Shown here in pieces: positions 36,494-49,530 of a stretch of 64,000 nucleotides of DNA (position 1 is the first letter of the stretch; every line of letters starts with the position of its first letter). The translations under genes and the position numbers were made by a program. Origin of the DNA: Dicyema japonicum (Eukaryota > Dicyemida > Rhombozoa > Dicyemidae); contig RDEW01000062.1 in NCBI GenBank assembly GCA_011109175.1, positions 124,001-188,000 of the forward strand, given 5' to 3'. A model generated the notes under the pieces. The model was not told where the DNA came from and ran no database searches. It saw nothing but the letters and a program-made list of their open reading frames with translations.

Positions 36494-37095
36494 TCAAGAC
36501 ATCCACAATGACGAAGATTTCTGCCAAAAATGATAATTATAAAAATTTGCTAAAAAGGTATTTGATATTGAAACTCCATAAGCCCATGAGGCACAAGCAT
36601 ACTCAACCGTCGGTTTTAAAAGTTGATTGTACAAGACGACATATTCACTTGACGGCCTGGACTTTAAGAACGATTTCATTATATTCAGTTTCCTGAGACC
36701 CTTTGTCATAATGTTCTTCACATGTTGAGAAAATGTCATTAAAGGGTTGAAGGTCGCTCCCAGAATAATTGGATGAATCTGTAAAGAGTCTCCATATATG
36801 CTCAAATGTAGTGTACATTTTTATTCTGTCTGCGATGAAGATAGTATACGTTGATTTATCCCTGAATATGGAGAAACGATTCAAATTCAACCATATCATC
36901 AATATGTGACTGAAGCTCTGATTTTGCCATATCCACGTATTTACTCCTACTAGCGATAATTAAGTCGTCAGCATTTGTAAGAAGCATTGAATCTGGCCCT
37001 CCAGGGTAGGGTAAATCGTTTAGGAATAAATTGAATAGAGCCAAAAAGAGGAGTGATCCTTGAGAGACGGCATTTGGTAGAAGACGGGACCTCGA
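36494..37095 (-). mobile_element. LINE reverse transcriptase fragment
   Basis: Minus strand: ALFNLFLNDLP (after motif B), NADDLIIASRS (motif C, YADD changed to NADD), LGATFNPLMTFSQHV and VLYNQLLKPTVEYACASW, the usual order from palm to thumb. Frames shift between 36900 and 36800. Confidence 0.75.
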
Positions 37096-37319
37096 TCTTG
37101 CATGACCTATACAGACACGTGAATATATAGAAAGCTATACACAAAAAATGAATAATGTATAGAAAAGCTGAACATTTTTTTAACTGCTGTTTTGCTGAGA
37201 ACGTAAGAAGCCCTTCGACTTAAGCATCCATTTGATATTATTATAGGCACGTACGCGATGCCAAGATCATGACAAAGCATGTACAACACGAAAAGTTAAC
37301 AATCTAATTAACGTCCCCC

Positions 37320-37670
37320 ATCTTTTTCGATCCGTTGCCATGTTCCGTAGCGTATCCTGAGATCTTCATCTAGAATAACCGGCAGTGTTGTCCTCGGCCG
37401 GCCGCGGAAACGAGAAGCTTCTAAGACAAAATACTCCTCCATTGCTATGTTGGCAGGGGTCCCCATATCGTGGCGGAGTATGTGTCCAAAGAGCCTCCAT
37501 CTTGAATCAGTAATCTCACATGATATTGGCTCAGTTCCTGTTCTCTTGTATAAGATTTCAAACTCCTCCGATATTTTTGTCTCTTGGAGACATCCGATTG
37601 ATATCTTGTATTTTGAAAGGTCTTCACAAAGTTCTTTTCTTTTCCATGCACTAGAGAGTCCTTTGACATT
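37320..37670 (-). mobile_element. LINE ORF2 C-terminal fragment
   Basis: Minus strand reads SRFRGRPRTTLPVILDEDLR at about 37420-37360 and ends shortly after. The GRP-TTLP-IL--DL phrase is typical of ORF2 C-termini. Upstream 37669-37445 is open but without clear motifs. Confidence 0.5.
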
Positions 37671-38009
37671 GAACGTTAAAAGAGAGAAGTCATTTAGGTT
37701 GCAATTTTCGTGTTTTTTCAGACATACTTTTCAAATCCATTTGATAAATGTTTGTAAAATTATGCCCGAAGCGAATATTTTTTGTGCTATTACGAGAAAC
37801 TTGGTAATCGACAAGGACAGTGTCTTCCATAAAATTATTGAATTAATTTTTCATGTTAGTGGAGAGATTCCAATCATGGGCTCAATAGAAACCAAGAGCG
37901 AAAGAAGCAAAACTTAGTCTGATCGAATAGTAGCCCTCGAAGTCCTTATTGGGATTTTGTGAAGAGTAGAGTGAAATCTTCTATCCGGAAACTGTAGAGG
38001 TGTTGTTCA

Positions 38010-38460
38010 ATAAAATATGTGAATGCGTGTCACACTGCACGTGAGAAGTTGAAGATGGTTTTTTTTGTGAACCAGGGGAAGGACTCTGAGATGTTATGCA
38101 AAATATTGCTACCCGGGATATGGTTTCTGATCAGTGTAATAAGGCCACCTCCCTCCAATGACTTCTGTAAGGTCTGAAAACTGAATATCCAGGAATAAGA
38201 GTCGATGAATGACAAACTCACTAAACTTCAGCAACAATTGACCAAATTCAAACGAATAGTGAAATAAACTGGAAAAAGCAATTTGACGAGAAAAACTTGA
38301 CTTGTGTGGATCCTGAATCCGAGAAGCTGATGGCAGACAGTAATCCGTCGACCAGGGGCGCATGTTCTTTCAGTGGAAGAGAGCTAATGGTTTTTTCGGG
38401 ATGCTTTAAGAGCATTCTGAGCGCCTCCAGAATTGTTGATCCGGTGAACCACATGACGTC
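38010..38460 (-). mobile_element. LINE endonuclease fragment
   Basis: Minus strand contains LEGGGLITLIRNHIPGSN and a following WFTKKTIFN, resembling the GGG-----R motif of APE endonucleases. Truncated on both sides by other insertions. Confidence 0.4.
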
Positions 38461-38463
38461 ACG

Positions 38464-39925
38464 CTAATTTTAATGGCAGAAGCAACTAAATTAGACGGGG
38501 AATAAGTATCAACACACGTCGCGTCCCAGATCAGGTTCGTCCGTTGGCGAATGGAAAAGTCGTCATCCCATCAGGGCGTTTTCCATCGTTTCGGGAAAGA
38601 CCAGCAGGTTCTAACAGGCAATGGTGTCCAGCAGAGGCAAGGGAATTCTTTAATGTCATGTTAAGACAGGAGTGCCTGGGGAAACGACCCGCACTCATCT
38701 TGCATGACAAGGGATGATAACCAAAAGGATCGATCCAACGTCCACAGCGGCATTTTCTTTCGGCACACAATTTAAGACCAAGACGAAGCGAGGTAGCTAT
38801 TCTCACAGCCTCATCATCCAACAGGTTTCCAATTTCGGCAGATGGATAAGCGTTCATCCAGGCCCCCGTCGAGTGACAACTGGCTGTTTTGAGGCAGGCA
38901 AGCCTTCTTACATCTTCCGTCTTTTCAAGGGACTCTTTCTTCTTTTCGAAGACACAAAACAAATAGGACTTTTGCTTATCACAATTGGCCGGAGCATTCA
39001 GGTACAAATTCATCCATTCATCCCAGGCTCCCGACGGCGTCAGCGGTACGTTTAGTCCGGAAGTAGAGTGAAGGACCGTATCCACTAAACGCCTTGACGA
39101 GCCGAACGAAGATAAATAGGCGCCCAAAGCAACGTCCGAAGGAAGAGAAAGACCCAAACCACCGCAGGCTACAGGGAGTGAGGCCTGTAACCATCCGAAA
39201 TCATCAAAACGAACATTAAGAATGGACCCCATCGTCGACCGGATATCCATATCAATTAACGATAGAAGGTCTTTTTCGGCGTAGCATGGGGATCCCCGTA
39301 GAATAAAAAGGAGTTTTGGGAGAAGGAGACAATTCTTCAGCATAAAAAAGGCGACATGACGGTCCAAAAAACTCATCCTGTCGGCATACTGACGTAAATT
39401 AGTCCTCTTGCCTTCCAATAACTCCCTCACCCGGTTTACCAAAATCCCACACCCAAGGAAGTCGAGAGAATCAATATGAGTCTCCCTAACCCCTGGGATG
39501 ATATCGCAGAGTTTTCTATGAAAAAGGTAGAATGAATCGGAACTCAAATTCAGATTAATTGCTTCGCACTTTTCATTGTTAAATTCCAGACCGATTTTTC
39601 CACACAAACTTGATCGACGCAACTTTGGAGAGAATATCATCGGGACTTCCACCGAGAATACAATCGTCCAGATACCAGACGTTTAGTAGAGTGCAACGGT
39701 CCTGGGCAATATGGTCGATAGACAAGGAAAATAGAAGAGGACCGAGTGGGTCCCCCTGTTGAACTCCGGATCCGGACGAAATAATTCCACTGCCAAAAAC
39801 AAGAGGGGATGGATCCGAATACGCGAGATATACAAAGGGATAAATCTGAGGAATCCTCCTCCTACAGGTATCAAGAACGGTGTCCCTTCTGACTGAATTG
39901 AAGGCATTCCGGAGGTCCAATTTGA
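38464..39925 (-). mobile_element. RLE-type non-LTR retrotransposon, inverted 5' part (copy F)
   Basis: Best-preserved copy. Minus strand: LDLRNAFNSVRRDTVL (RT motif A), GVQQGDPLGPLLFSLSI (motif B), NVWYLDDCILGG (motif C, YLDD intact), one frame change near 39600, then a 373-codon frame with the thumb (CGGLGLSLP), a C-x-C-x8-H-x4-C finger (CRCGRWIDPFGYHPLSCK), LEPAGLSRNDGKRPDG and, after 38531, WDATCVDTYSPSNLVASA. This covers RT through the first half of the restriction-like endonuclease. The remaining endonuclease is on the opposite strand at 39930-40149. Confidence 0.88.
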
Positions 39926-39929
39926 ATAA

Positions 39930-40149
39930 AAACTCTGTCCTGATCTGGGACGCGACGTGTGTTGATACTTATTCCCCGTCTAATTTGGTTGCTTCTGCTT
40001 CAGACCCAGGACATGCTTCAAAGCAGGCCGAGGAACGAAAGAGGAGGAAGTACCAGAGAATTTCGGAGGAGTATCTTTTTGTTCCATTCGCGGTGGAAAC
40101 GTCAGGAATCCTTGGCCCCCAAGCAGATGAGTTGGTTCGTAAAAAAAAA
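39930..40149 (+). mobile_element. RLE-type retrotransposon 3' part (copy G), with A-tail
   Basis: Plus strand repeats LIWDATCVDTYSPSNLVASA, nearly identical for about 59 bp to the minus-strand end of copy F, and continues KRRKYQRISEEYLFVPFAVE and TSGILGPQADELV to a run of nine A at 40140-40149. With 38464-39925 it forms one element whose 5' part is inverted. Confidence 0.8.
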
Positions 40150-40159
40150 TTTAATGTGA

Positions 40160-40325
40160 AATACACAATTCTTTGTGTTCCTGAACTCTGTAATACGTGG
40201 TCCAAAAAATGATGATCGACCGAGTCAAAAGCTAATTTCACTTGGATCCAAGTCGAAGACGAGTTGTTCTCTTTCGTTGGTTCAAGTATTTGTTGATGAT
40301 GGCTTGTTCTTTCGCGCCTTGACAC
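40160..40325 (-). mobile_element. LINE RT motif A scrap
   Basis: Minus strand encodes VKLAFDSVDHHFLDHVLQSS, an RT motif A region. Only about 100 bp is left. Confidence 0.5.
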
Positions 40326-40369
40326 ATTCTTCGGCTTCCCAGTTGATTATCACTTATCAAATCGTATGA

Positions 40370-42360
40370 TTCAATAAATTCTAACTATTTTTTGTTCACA
40401 CATTTTGTCAATAATTTATGTACATTAAGCGTACAAGTGATTGGTCTCACCTTCTTGGGTGAATCATATTCACTTTATGAATAAGGTACGTGATCCCAGT
40501 ATAGAACCAACTACCAAACTTGAAAATGTCGAAATTGACGGAAATACAGCAAGAATATTTATTGGAAAAAATTGACAAGAAACTGTTGAACTCTATTTTA
40601 TTTTAGTTTTTTGAAAGACATAGAAGTGAATTTTGCTGAATCCTCTGGATGTCAGTGCATGTAAATCACTCCCCGTAATCGAAGGAAGGCTGTGTCTGCT
40701 TCAGAATCGAAACATGTTTTTTGATTACTGAGAAACTAAGTGCGGACATTGTAAATCAGCAAAGAAGACCGTCGATCACCTTGCAACTAGGTGTGGGAGA
40801 ATGTTGAATATCTCCTATCTCAGGCGGCATAACGAAGTGATCAGATGTTTACACCTACGTCTCTGCCGTCAATATGGAATAAGAAAAAACTAAGAAACTG
40901 AAGACCTACTCAGTCCAATCCGTGGTCGCAAATGAATTTATGGAGATTCATGTAAACACTACAATCTGCAACAAATAACAAGCCCGATTTTTTTCAATAT
41001 TATTACTCTATTGAAATTGGGATCACTTCGCAAAACTGCCTCAAGTTCCACAAGTGTGACGTACTGGGGAACGAACTTGAGATTATCCATCGCGCAAAGG
41101 TGAAAATAATCTGTGGTCATTACGTGAGATGGGATTATCTCAAGATTCTTCAAGGCCTACCTGGATCCTCAAGATAAAAAAAACGGTGAAAGCATATATG
41201 CAAACGATAACACTGCGGAAGACTCTGGAGAGCATGGAGTATCGATGCCTGGTGAGAGAAAGATGGTATGGAATATCAACCTAGGGTACCTCTGAATGTC
41301 GGGTTTACGTCGACGTGAAAACATCTATACGGGCAATAGAGTTGGCTCCAAAAAATAAACGGATGTTAATTACTTTTACTTGGGACTCATTGTTACGTTT
41401 ATTTAATTATTTTTCAAACATATCGACAACTTGAATAATAATCTCCACTTCGTGTACAGACAATCAACGTCATCTTTATAGATTAGTTCTACGGAATTTT
41501 TCTTTAAATAAAATATTTTTTTCTGAACTTGGCAGCTAATAAGGAGCAGCTATATTTACCCCGTGAGAAATCGAGCCGTGGACTGTGTGGAGTAGTCCAA
41601 CTAAGTAAGCGTATCCTTATAAGAATGCACGACACCCTGATAGCTGGGTAAAGTTGTCTGCTAGGAAACGTGTCATAAAAAATTAATTGAAAGAACATAG
41701 CTAAAACACGGTGACAACTCACCGTTGTACATGTATATGCAAGACCAAAATATTTTTTGGAGTTGACCAACAAATACATGTCCCCAATTTTAGTAAAGGA
41801 ACATGATGGTTGATCATTTAGCCACTCGGTGGGATCCATGTTCTACCACGACTACTTCATCTCTTACTATGCAATAAATATGGTTAAATAACTCTTGGAT
41901 AGCTAAGTTTATAGTATAAAGTAATTGATGATTTTTCTAGTAAAATAATGATTCTGCCATATAAAAGAATAGTTTATTGGCACTCCTCTTGGACCAGTCG
42001 TCGACACATCCACATATTGCAATAAACTCCTTTCAGGACATTTCTCAGTACGAGAGGGATATATGTGCTTTCTACATATTTATTTGTTGTAATTTTGTTT
42101 CGAGAATGTCAGTGATTCCGTCAGGGGTAGCCAAAGCTTTCTGTTGCCCCGGAAGAATGTATGATAATGATGCTCCTTATAACTAACAAAAAATTGGTAT
42201 TTAATTTTTTAAACAATAAACAAAAAGTTACTTACTTCCACATCCAATCGCTCCTTTGATGTGAACAAACCCAGCCAAGTTCAACTAATGAAGCAAGAAA
42301 ATCCTTCGCATTTTTTGGAAAACTTCTGTTTCTAATTCGAAAAAATGTAAGACAGTCAAC
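40370..42360. other. stretch without a recognised gene
   Basis: Open frames at 40959-41153 (-) and 41504-41839 (-, 111 codons, starting MDPTEWLNDQPSC) have no recognised domain. Around 42230-42300 the minus strand reads GFVHIKGAIGCG, which may be a transposase or host exon. I could not link these. Confidence 0.25.
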
Positions 42361-42369
42361 GAGATAAGC

Positions 42370-42960
42370 TCACGTCAGTCTCAAAATGATTAGGCAAAAT
42401 TCTGACAGTGTTATTTCAATTTTCAAATGTTCCTTGTTTTCAACATCAATTGAATCCAGCTTTACTGAGAATAAAAACTTGTCAACGAGCCTACGAATGC
42501 GGCATGAGCGTTCTGAAAGTTTATTATTCAGTATGTCTGCGAATTCATTCATTATTCTTTTTATTTCATCAGCTACTGATAAGCCTTCGTCTTTCGCACT
42601 CTCTCCATGCATCATTTTCTTTCACCTGGCTCTTGCCAAGAGTACATTCCACTTCTGAAAATATTCTGACGTCGACCCGACTGCACTCTTAATGATGTCT
42701 TCAGATTTAATATCAATTATTCTATTGAGCCCAGCAAGGTCTTCGCTTGTCTGAACTAAATCAATCTTGGGATCTTGTAAACGTTTTGTCACTCTGTACT
42801 GATGACAGAATAAGACACCAAACTTCAGAGAAACAAATGTTGCTGCAATGAACGGAGAGTAAATAGACATTAGATTTTGTTTCACTTGTAAATTTGCCAT
42901 ATTCAAAATGCTCGATATACAATTTCATAATTTTTTTGAATGACTTCAATTGCGTTGTAA
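42370..42960 (-). mobile_element. possible hAT/ZMYM-like transposase fragment
   Basis: Minus-strand frame 42906-42622 (MANLQVKQNLMSIY, then LVQTSEDLAGLNRIIDIKS) continues after one stop into 42615-42370 (VADEIKRIMNEFADILNNK, RSCRIRRLVDKFLF). The helical pattern with an L-T--DL--L--I motif is like the middle of domesticated hAT proteins. The match is weak and the stop between the two frames suggests decay. Confidence 0.3.
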
Positions 42961-43883
42961 TGTGAACTCTACGGCTTAGATCTGCTGCCCCTACAACGTG
43001 CTTCTTGAGACGGCTATCTCTATGGCCCCCTAAGCACACCACTGGATTCCGTCCTCTGTAACGAAGTATCCAAATACTTCTAGTTGATGTGCTGTATTAT
43101 CTTTGACCTTGAGAATGATCTCTCTGAACATGGAAAGGAATATTCATTTTGTTTTTAGTGAATGTCCGAACAGAGTGAACTGATGCTTCACAACCACCGG
43201 GAGTGCCGACCCTATTTGGGTGGTTGCAGCTGTTTGACAAGCGCAGGGAAAACTGCTATGCATGCGAGTTTTGAGGTTAACCGACGGAAAACCAAGCCAA
43301 AGGAAATGGGGCGTATTTATTCTTTCTTATCGAATGGGAGTAACTTGGAAGATAACATGGTATAGAGAATTGTTTCAGGTGATTAGTTTTTTGATACTTG
43401 ACACAATTGTTTTTGCAAAACTATGCCACCATGGATCAAGGACTCCAACAGCCTCAACAGCGAAAAGAGAATCCATCTGTCATTCTAGTATTTATTCTTT
43501 TAGTATCTTTAATCACATAAGCTTCTCACACGTGCTCTGACCAAATGTAGATTCGCGTTCATAAAAATGCATGTGCATGTGTAATTCCACGAGGAAGTTT
43601 TCTCTTTATTTTATGGCAATTCATAAAATTAAAAAATTATTAGGTCAATAAGTCCTATTAGCAATTACTGCAGTTATTTTAGCTAAGATTTAAAATATCA
43701 TTTATTTTAATTGAATTAAATAAATTAATTGTTCACCATTGCGAAAGTCAAGTTAAAATCTTTTAGATATAAGGTTTTGGTAGCACTGAGTTTAAATTAA
43801 TATTTAATTTATATTTAATTTAATTAATTTATTAAAATTCAAATTAGTAATTAAATTTATAGATTACAAATAACTTTCTTGTA

Positions 43884-44782
<899 letters not shown>

Positions 44783-45074
44783 ATTTAACTATTTATTACT
44801 AATTTAATTCTATTTCTTAAGAATTTGATATATTTTTTCCACTTTAATTATTGTTTTTAAAACTAAGGAAAGGCTAGCACAGCGCCAATTGAAAAGGCGA
44901 GATATGTGGAAGATCGATTAATGGCAGCGCTGGAGTGAATGGCAGTTATCAAAGTGATCAAAAAAATCTTGGAAGCACCACTGGGTGTTTCACGAGGATC
45001 TCCCTTGTTTATTTGACAAACACTTGTCCACTCTCGTTCATCCTTACGCATTAGCCACGTGATGCTATGAGAAT

Positions 45075-45290
45075 ATCTGATTGAAGATTTTTGTTTTTCT
45101 TCTGTTCCTCTTCTTCCCCTTTCTACTAGATTGTCGTCATGTGATCCACCTGTCTCAGGTGACGCCCACTGCCAGGGTGGTATGTAAAAGGATCATTTTC
45201 CCTCCCCACTTCACTACAGGAGTTCCCACAACTGCAAGGAATGGACGTATTCCACCTTTGGTTCTAGGTGGACTTTTATGACAGTGGACG
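45075..45290 (+). repeat. SINE family A body
   Basis: Plus strand TATCTGATTGAAGATTTTTG, TTCTGTTCCTCTTC, GTCATGTGATCCACCTGTCT and TCAGGTGACGCC, as in the other family A copies. tRNA head not clear. Confidence 0.55.
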
Positions 45291-45299
45291 GCTCTGTAA

Positions 45300-45917
45300 T
45301 TATTAGTACACCTAGAAACTACGAATTTCAAGTCATTCGAGTCTACCACATCGTCCAGTCTGATAAGTCATTTACCCGTCATAAACGTCGTATATATTCA
45401 GCGCAATAGAGGTACGTCGCTACCTTACCTTCTGCTAAACGAGTTTAATATCTGGTCACAAATCAACCACCTCAAAGCAGGCGATCACTGCTAATATTCC
45501 CCGATTTTCGGCCGAGATTTTGACCAGTACATCTGATTACACTCTGGTCTCTTTAGACACTCTTTTTGATGAGTTGATGTGCCAATTCTCATATTGAATC
45601 TCTAATTAAACACTTGCCTTGCTGGAAAACGTTCGAGAAGCTGCCTCTGATTGTGAAATTCTCCGCAAAACACTTTCCTAGTCTCCACACGAATTCATAA
45701 AATGAGAAATTTATTAGATCGTCATATGCAGCGATATATATGTGCACCATCAATTGTGATCATTTTTGTTCCTGACATTCTGTGACTCTAATTTAATCTA
45801 TTAAAACAAAAACAAGTAATTATGAGAAATAAAGCATTCAGCTCATTAGAACAGCATCACCAATTCAACCTCCCAAAATGAGGACGTTCAAAAGAAGGCT
45901 TTCAGAATGACGGAGCG
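45300..45917. other. intergenic, nothing recognised
   Basis: No open frame above background and no repeat family matched by eye. Confidence 0.3.
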
Positions 45918-46145
45918 GTGGTCTTGTGGGAGACACAGAACCGGACCGACTACTCAGGGGCCCTGATTAAACAAAACTCCGGCATGCGGGAAGGTGGCCC
46001 TGCAAATACAGTCAGCCGCCCTGTACGAGCTTGTGTGGGTACTAGGGAGGAGCACCGGGAAAGAATGAGGATTTTGGCGGAGCGCATCGGGATCACGTGA
46101 TAGTTAGTTTTGGTTTTACCGTAATCTTGGGTGTTAAATAAATAA
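45918..46145 (+). repeat. RACVG repeat (family D), copy with residual ORF
   Basis: The frame ends RPVRACVGTREEHRERMRI, then LAERIGIT and stop, followed by GTTAGTTTTGGTTTTACCG-AATCTTGGGTGTTAAATAAA. Copies at 47903-48175 and 54660-54830 share both the peptide end and the following noncoding tail, and a minus-strand copy is at 13735-13830. Probably the 3' end of a retroelement ORF with its untranslated tail. Confidence 0.6.
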
Positions 46146-46814
46146 ATTAACCTCCCTGACTAATCGATAAGCTGATTAGTCTTAATTAGTATATTGCTCG
46201 AGAAACCGAATGGTTGTTCCAAAGGATTTCTCTGGCAGTTGTCAGGGGAAACAGTCATTCCATCTAATCAGCTGAATTATTTTGACTGTCTTGAACGTAA
46301 TAAATTGTTTTTTATTGAAAAATTAATTAAAGGAAAACGGCCCCCAATTAACCAAATGATGCTAAACCGTAGGAAAAAATCGATAACGGAATGGCGACCA
46401 TCCTTACTGCTCTTCTCATTGAGTATTGAATTAGCTCATATTTTTGGTAGTTTTCAAGGTATCTAAGAAGGATTTTGTAAAAATAGCTATTGGAAGGTCG
46501 GTTGTCATGTGAGATTTTTGTTGTCGATCATATATGATCATTTTATGAGACATTGATTCATCCACACATAATAAAAACTGACCTTGTACGCAGAGCCATA
46601 TCAGGCAGGACAGGCACTTTATTTAAAGAACAGTTATTATAACTAATCGTAGAGGGAGAACCAAGGAATGCTCTTCACTTATTTTGATGTATTTCCTTTA
46701 TAGAAGATCGGCTCCGCAGTGAAATGTTCCTACTTAATAAGCTATAAAAATATTCTTTAAAGACAAGCACATATAATAATTGTTAAAAGAAATCGAAAAA
46801 CTAATCATTGTTTT

Positions 46815-47432
46815 TTATTGGGCGAATCTCTGCGAATGAAATTTTTCCCATAATTTGGAATAGTCGTAGTGATGTACTACACTATGAAACCAGTCATACG
46901 TGATTGTTGTCCATCGCCAATCGTTTGCAGAATTTTGGTCGTATTTATTATAAGATGGCTGCAAATACTTCATATCTGATCCACTTGATGAATTTTGTCC
47001 AATCAAATTGTGAATTGCGTACGGATTAGTCGCAGTCTTTTCAGGAGTTATCATAACAGGCATCACCACAGAGTTTGACGGACCATGGATCACTAAAATT
47101 GACGGAAATGTTTAAAAACCATAATTATTGTTAAAATTCGTCTGTGCTTGCGCCTGTAATTGTAGGTATTGATTGAAATAATGATTCTTCTCACGTGTAT
47201 GAGAAACGACAGCTTTTGACTGATTTACCTTATCCATCCAAGTCTATCGATTACATTTCTAGTAAAATACCTGATGAAGATCTGAAAGAATCTGCTCATC
47301 AAGTCCTTCCTGTATAAAAAGTTCTTTGGATGCACCAACTACATTGGTAATAACTGTTAACTGTTTGGTAGAATTGAAGCTAAATAACATGGAGTTATGA
47401 AAGACACATACCACTGGATTAACACCCGACAT
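46815..47432 (-). CDS. GTF2A1: TFIIA large subunit-like protein, shortened
   Basis: TFIIA stabilises TBP on promoter DNA. Minus-strand start MSGVNPV (ATG 47432-47430). After a mini-intron comes the N-terminal helix region VVGASKELFIQEGLDEQILSD, aligning with IEDVINDVRDIFLDDGVDEQV. A 27-bp intron later TWMDKVNQSKAV aligns with LWENKLMQSRAV. Then a Gln/Asn-rich spacer (YLQLQAQAQTNFNNN) as in TFIIA alpha. The last exon, 47093-46815, gives no acidic region and no recognisable beta-barrel C-terminus. It ends HSQRFAQ. So either the beta part lies elsewhere, or this is a truncated paralogue. Call rests on the four-helix part only. Confidence 0.55.
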
Positions 47433-47684
47433 ACGCTACGCTGCTTTTATAACAACAAACGTAATTACGAAAAATTTATTATTTGGTTAACCAGTGTATA
47501 AAATAAAAAATTAATTTAAATTTAATGTTGTATTTAATCTTTTATAATCATATGATATTCAGTCATTCAAAATATAGTTAAAATTTCAAAAATATTAATT
47601 GTTGAAATTTACCACTATTAATCAATTTATTATTCATCTCTTAGTTTGTCATTGGTGCTACGTGGATAGTTGCATTTTCCTTTT

Positions 47685-47860
47685 TTTCGATGGTGTCACT
47701 GGATCCACCTTACTGAGGAGGTCCCCAATGCCTGGCCGGCATCAAGAGGATCCAATAATTCTTCTCCCGAGGACAACGTCGTTACCTAGTGACAAGTTCT
47801 GGAATGCTGGAACGAGTCAGGATCGAGCAGTTAGTTAGTTTAGTTACCCTTGGTCTTTTG
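47685..47860 (+). repeat. SINE family A body
   Basis: GGTGTCACTGGATCCACCTT, CTGAGGAGG and GGCCGGCATC-AGAGGATCC match other copies. It ends AGTTAGTTTAGTTACCCTTGG, resembling the tail that follows the RACVG repeats. Confidence 0.5.
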
Positions 47861-47902
47861 AAATAATTTTAATTTTTTAATTTAATCTCTTGGACGAAAG
47901 TC

Positions 47903-48175
47903 TTGAAGATCGAAGCTAGCAGGAAAAGAGCCTCCAAAATCACAGAACGCTGGATTTCTGGAGAGTTCCAGCCACCATTGCCACTTGAAGCCTTGATACG
48001 AATGAACCATGGAACGCGTCGTCGTGGCTGCAAAGACCCAGTCACTCGACCGATACGTGCTTGTGTGGGAACGAGGGATGAGGGAGCGACAATATGAGGT
48101 CCCTGCTAGAACGTGCTGAGATCACGTGATTAGTTAGTTTGTGTAACCGTGGTCTCTGGTGTTATTATTATTATG
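47903..48175 (+). repeat. RACVG repeat (family D), longest ORF remnant
   Basis: Frame runs MKIEASRKRASKITERWIS, then RPIRACVGTRDEG. The tail ATCACGTGATTAGTTAGTTT and GTAACCGTGGTCTCTGGTGT parallels 46090-46140. Confidence 0.6.
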
Positions 48176-48879
48176 TTCGATTTCTACTCATCCTTCAGAG
48201 GAGTCGACCAGAAACAATGGCCGAGGTTTCCTGCGGTTCTCTAAGAAACTAAGAAACCTTCTTCATAAAAAGAATCTTAATTAGTTTTGAAGACAGACAC
48301 CACGATAGAGTTCTGCATGAATTTGAGACTATACTTCAAAGTGACTTTGATGTGGCAGACTATTCAAGGAGAGTGTGAGAATTAATAGAAATTGAAATAA
48401 CTTAAATTTTTAGCTTTCATACTTTCTCTGTTATCTTGTGGTTTCTTAAATTAATAAAAATTAAATAAAATTCATAAGCTATTAATAAACGAAGTAGTAG
48501 CGTTATTCATCACTGACCCTGTTAAACAGAATCGGATCGCTCATTGCTTAGAGGAAAAATGATAGAAGAGAAAAGAGCTGACTAGTTGAGCGCATTTTAA
48601 TACAAATCTTCGAGGGAAATGCGTTCAAAATTATGAGAGCGGTCATTAATTGCTAACTGGTTAATTTTCGTCTTTAATTGGCTTAATAAATTAAAAAAAG
48701 AGAAAAAAAGGTCAAGATATTGCATAGTGATTTAGCTATAGTTCACTTAACATATTATTTTCTAAGGTTAGATATATATATTTTTTTAGGATAAATATAG
48801 ACAATATTAATTAAACTTTGAAATGAAATTATTGCTAAGACCATGGGTAAAATTAATTAGCTAATCACGTGATACTGAC

Positions 48880-49010
48880 GCGTTTCAGTAGAGCCTTCAT
48901 CAAGACACAGTGATATTAAGCTGAGGTCGAAGTTGTCAGGGAGCAAAATAGTCTCCGATAGAATAAAGATATGGATAATTTTGGACGTCTCCTGAAGTAT
49001 GTGAAGCTGA
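48880..49010 (-). repeat. SINE family A tail fragment
   Basis: Contains GCTGAGGTC-AA-TTGTCAGGGAGC and GTCTCC-GATAGAATAA, shared with 22740-22830. Confidence 0.45.
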
Positions 49011-49267
49011 CGACATCAATACAGTTAACAATTATATAAAATATTTTTTAAATTAAATGTGTTCTCAAAGCTAAAAAAGCTTCTTCCCTCACGATTTGTA
49101 AGTAAATGCGTTCAACGAGCCATCTTCTCTCTCGATTATTCCTTTTCTTTTTTACGATAATCGATCCGATGCGATTCATCTGAGTTAGTGACATACTTTC
49201 AATGATCCCTGACGCTTTGATGATGACCGGTTAAACTGTCTAAAAAATTGTCATTTTTTATTTCTAA

Positions 49268-49530
49268 CAATTATAGAATCATCCTAAAGGATGATTACTG
49301 GGACATCACTTGTGTTAAGGGCTTCTCATCCAACCTCACACTTACAGTTCCTCAGGAGAATCAGCTTAAGCAAGAACTGGAACTCTTAATAAAAATTATA
49401 GGACACTTGGAAGATAGTTCATCTTCAAATCCGTTTCACACTAAACATCGAGGTTTCGAGGATTCGAATCGCTATCCTTTTTACGTGCCAAATAGTGGAG
49501 GGACCGCGGAGAAGAGGGTTGGCTTATAAA
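49268..49530 (+). mobile_element. possible RLE endonuclease remnant (copy I)
   Basis: LKDDYWDITCVKGFSSNLTL resembles the G--LIWD-TCVDTF--S motif of the endonuclease in copies D and G, and FEDSNRYPFYVPNSGGTAEK could be the decayed F-PF-VET-G end. Divergent, so only tentative. Confidence 0.35.

Noticed and set aside
37447-37917. 156-codon plus-strand open frame
   Set aside because: It lies over minus-strand LINE ORF2 sequence and shows no motif; taken as a shadow of the LINE.
38714-39055. 113-codon plus-strand frame
   Set aside because: Antisense to the 373-codon RLE retrotransposon frame.
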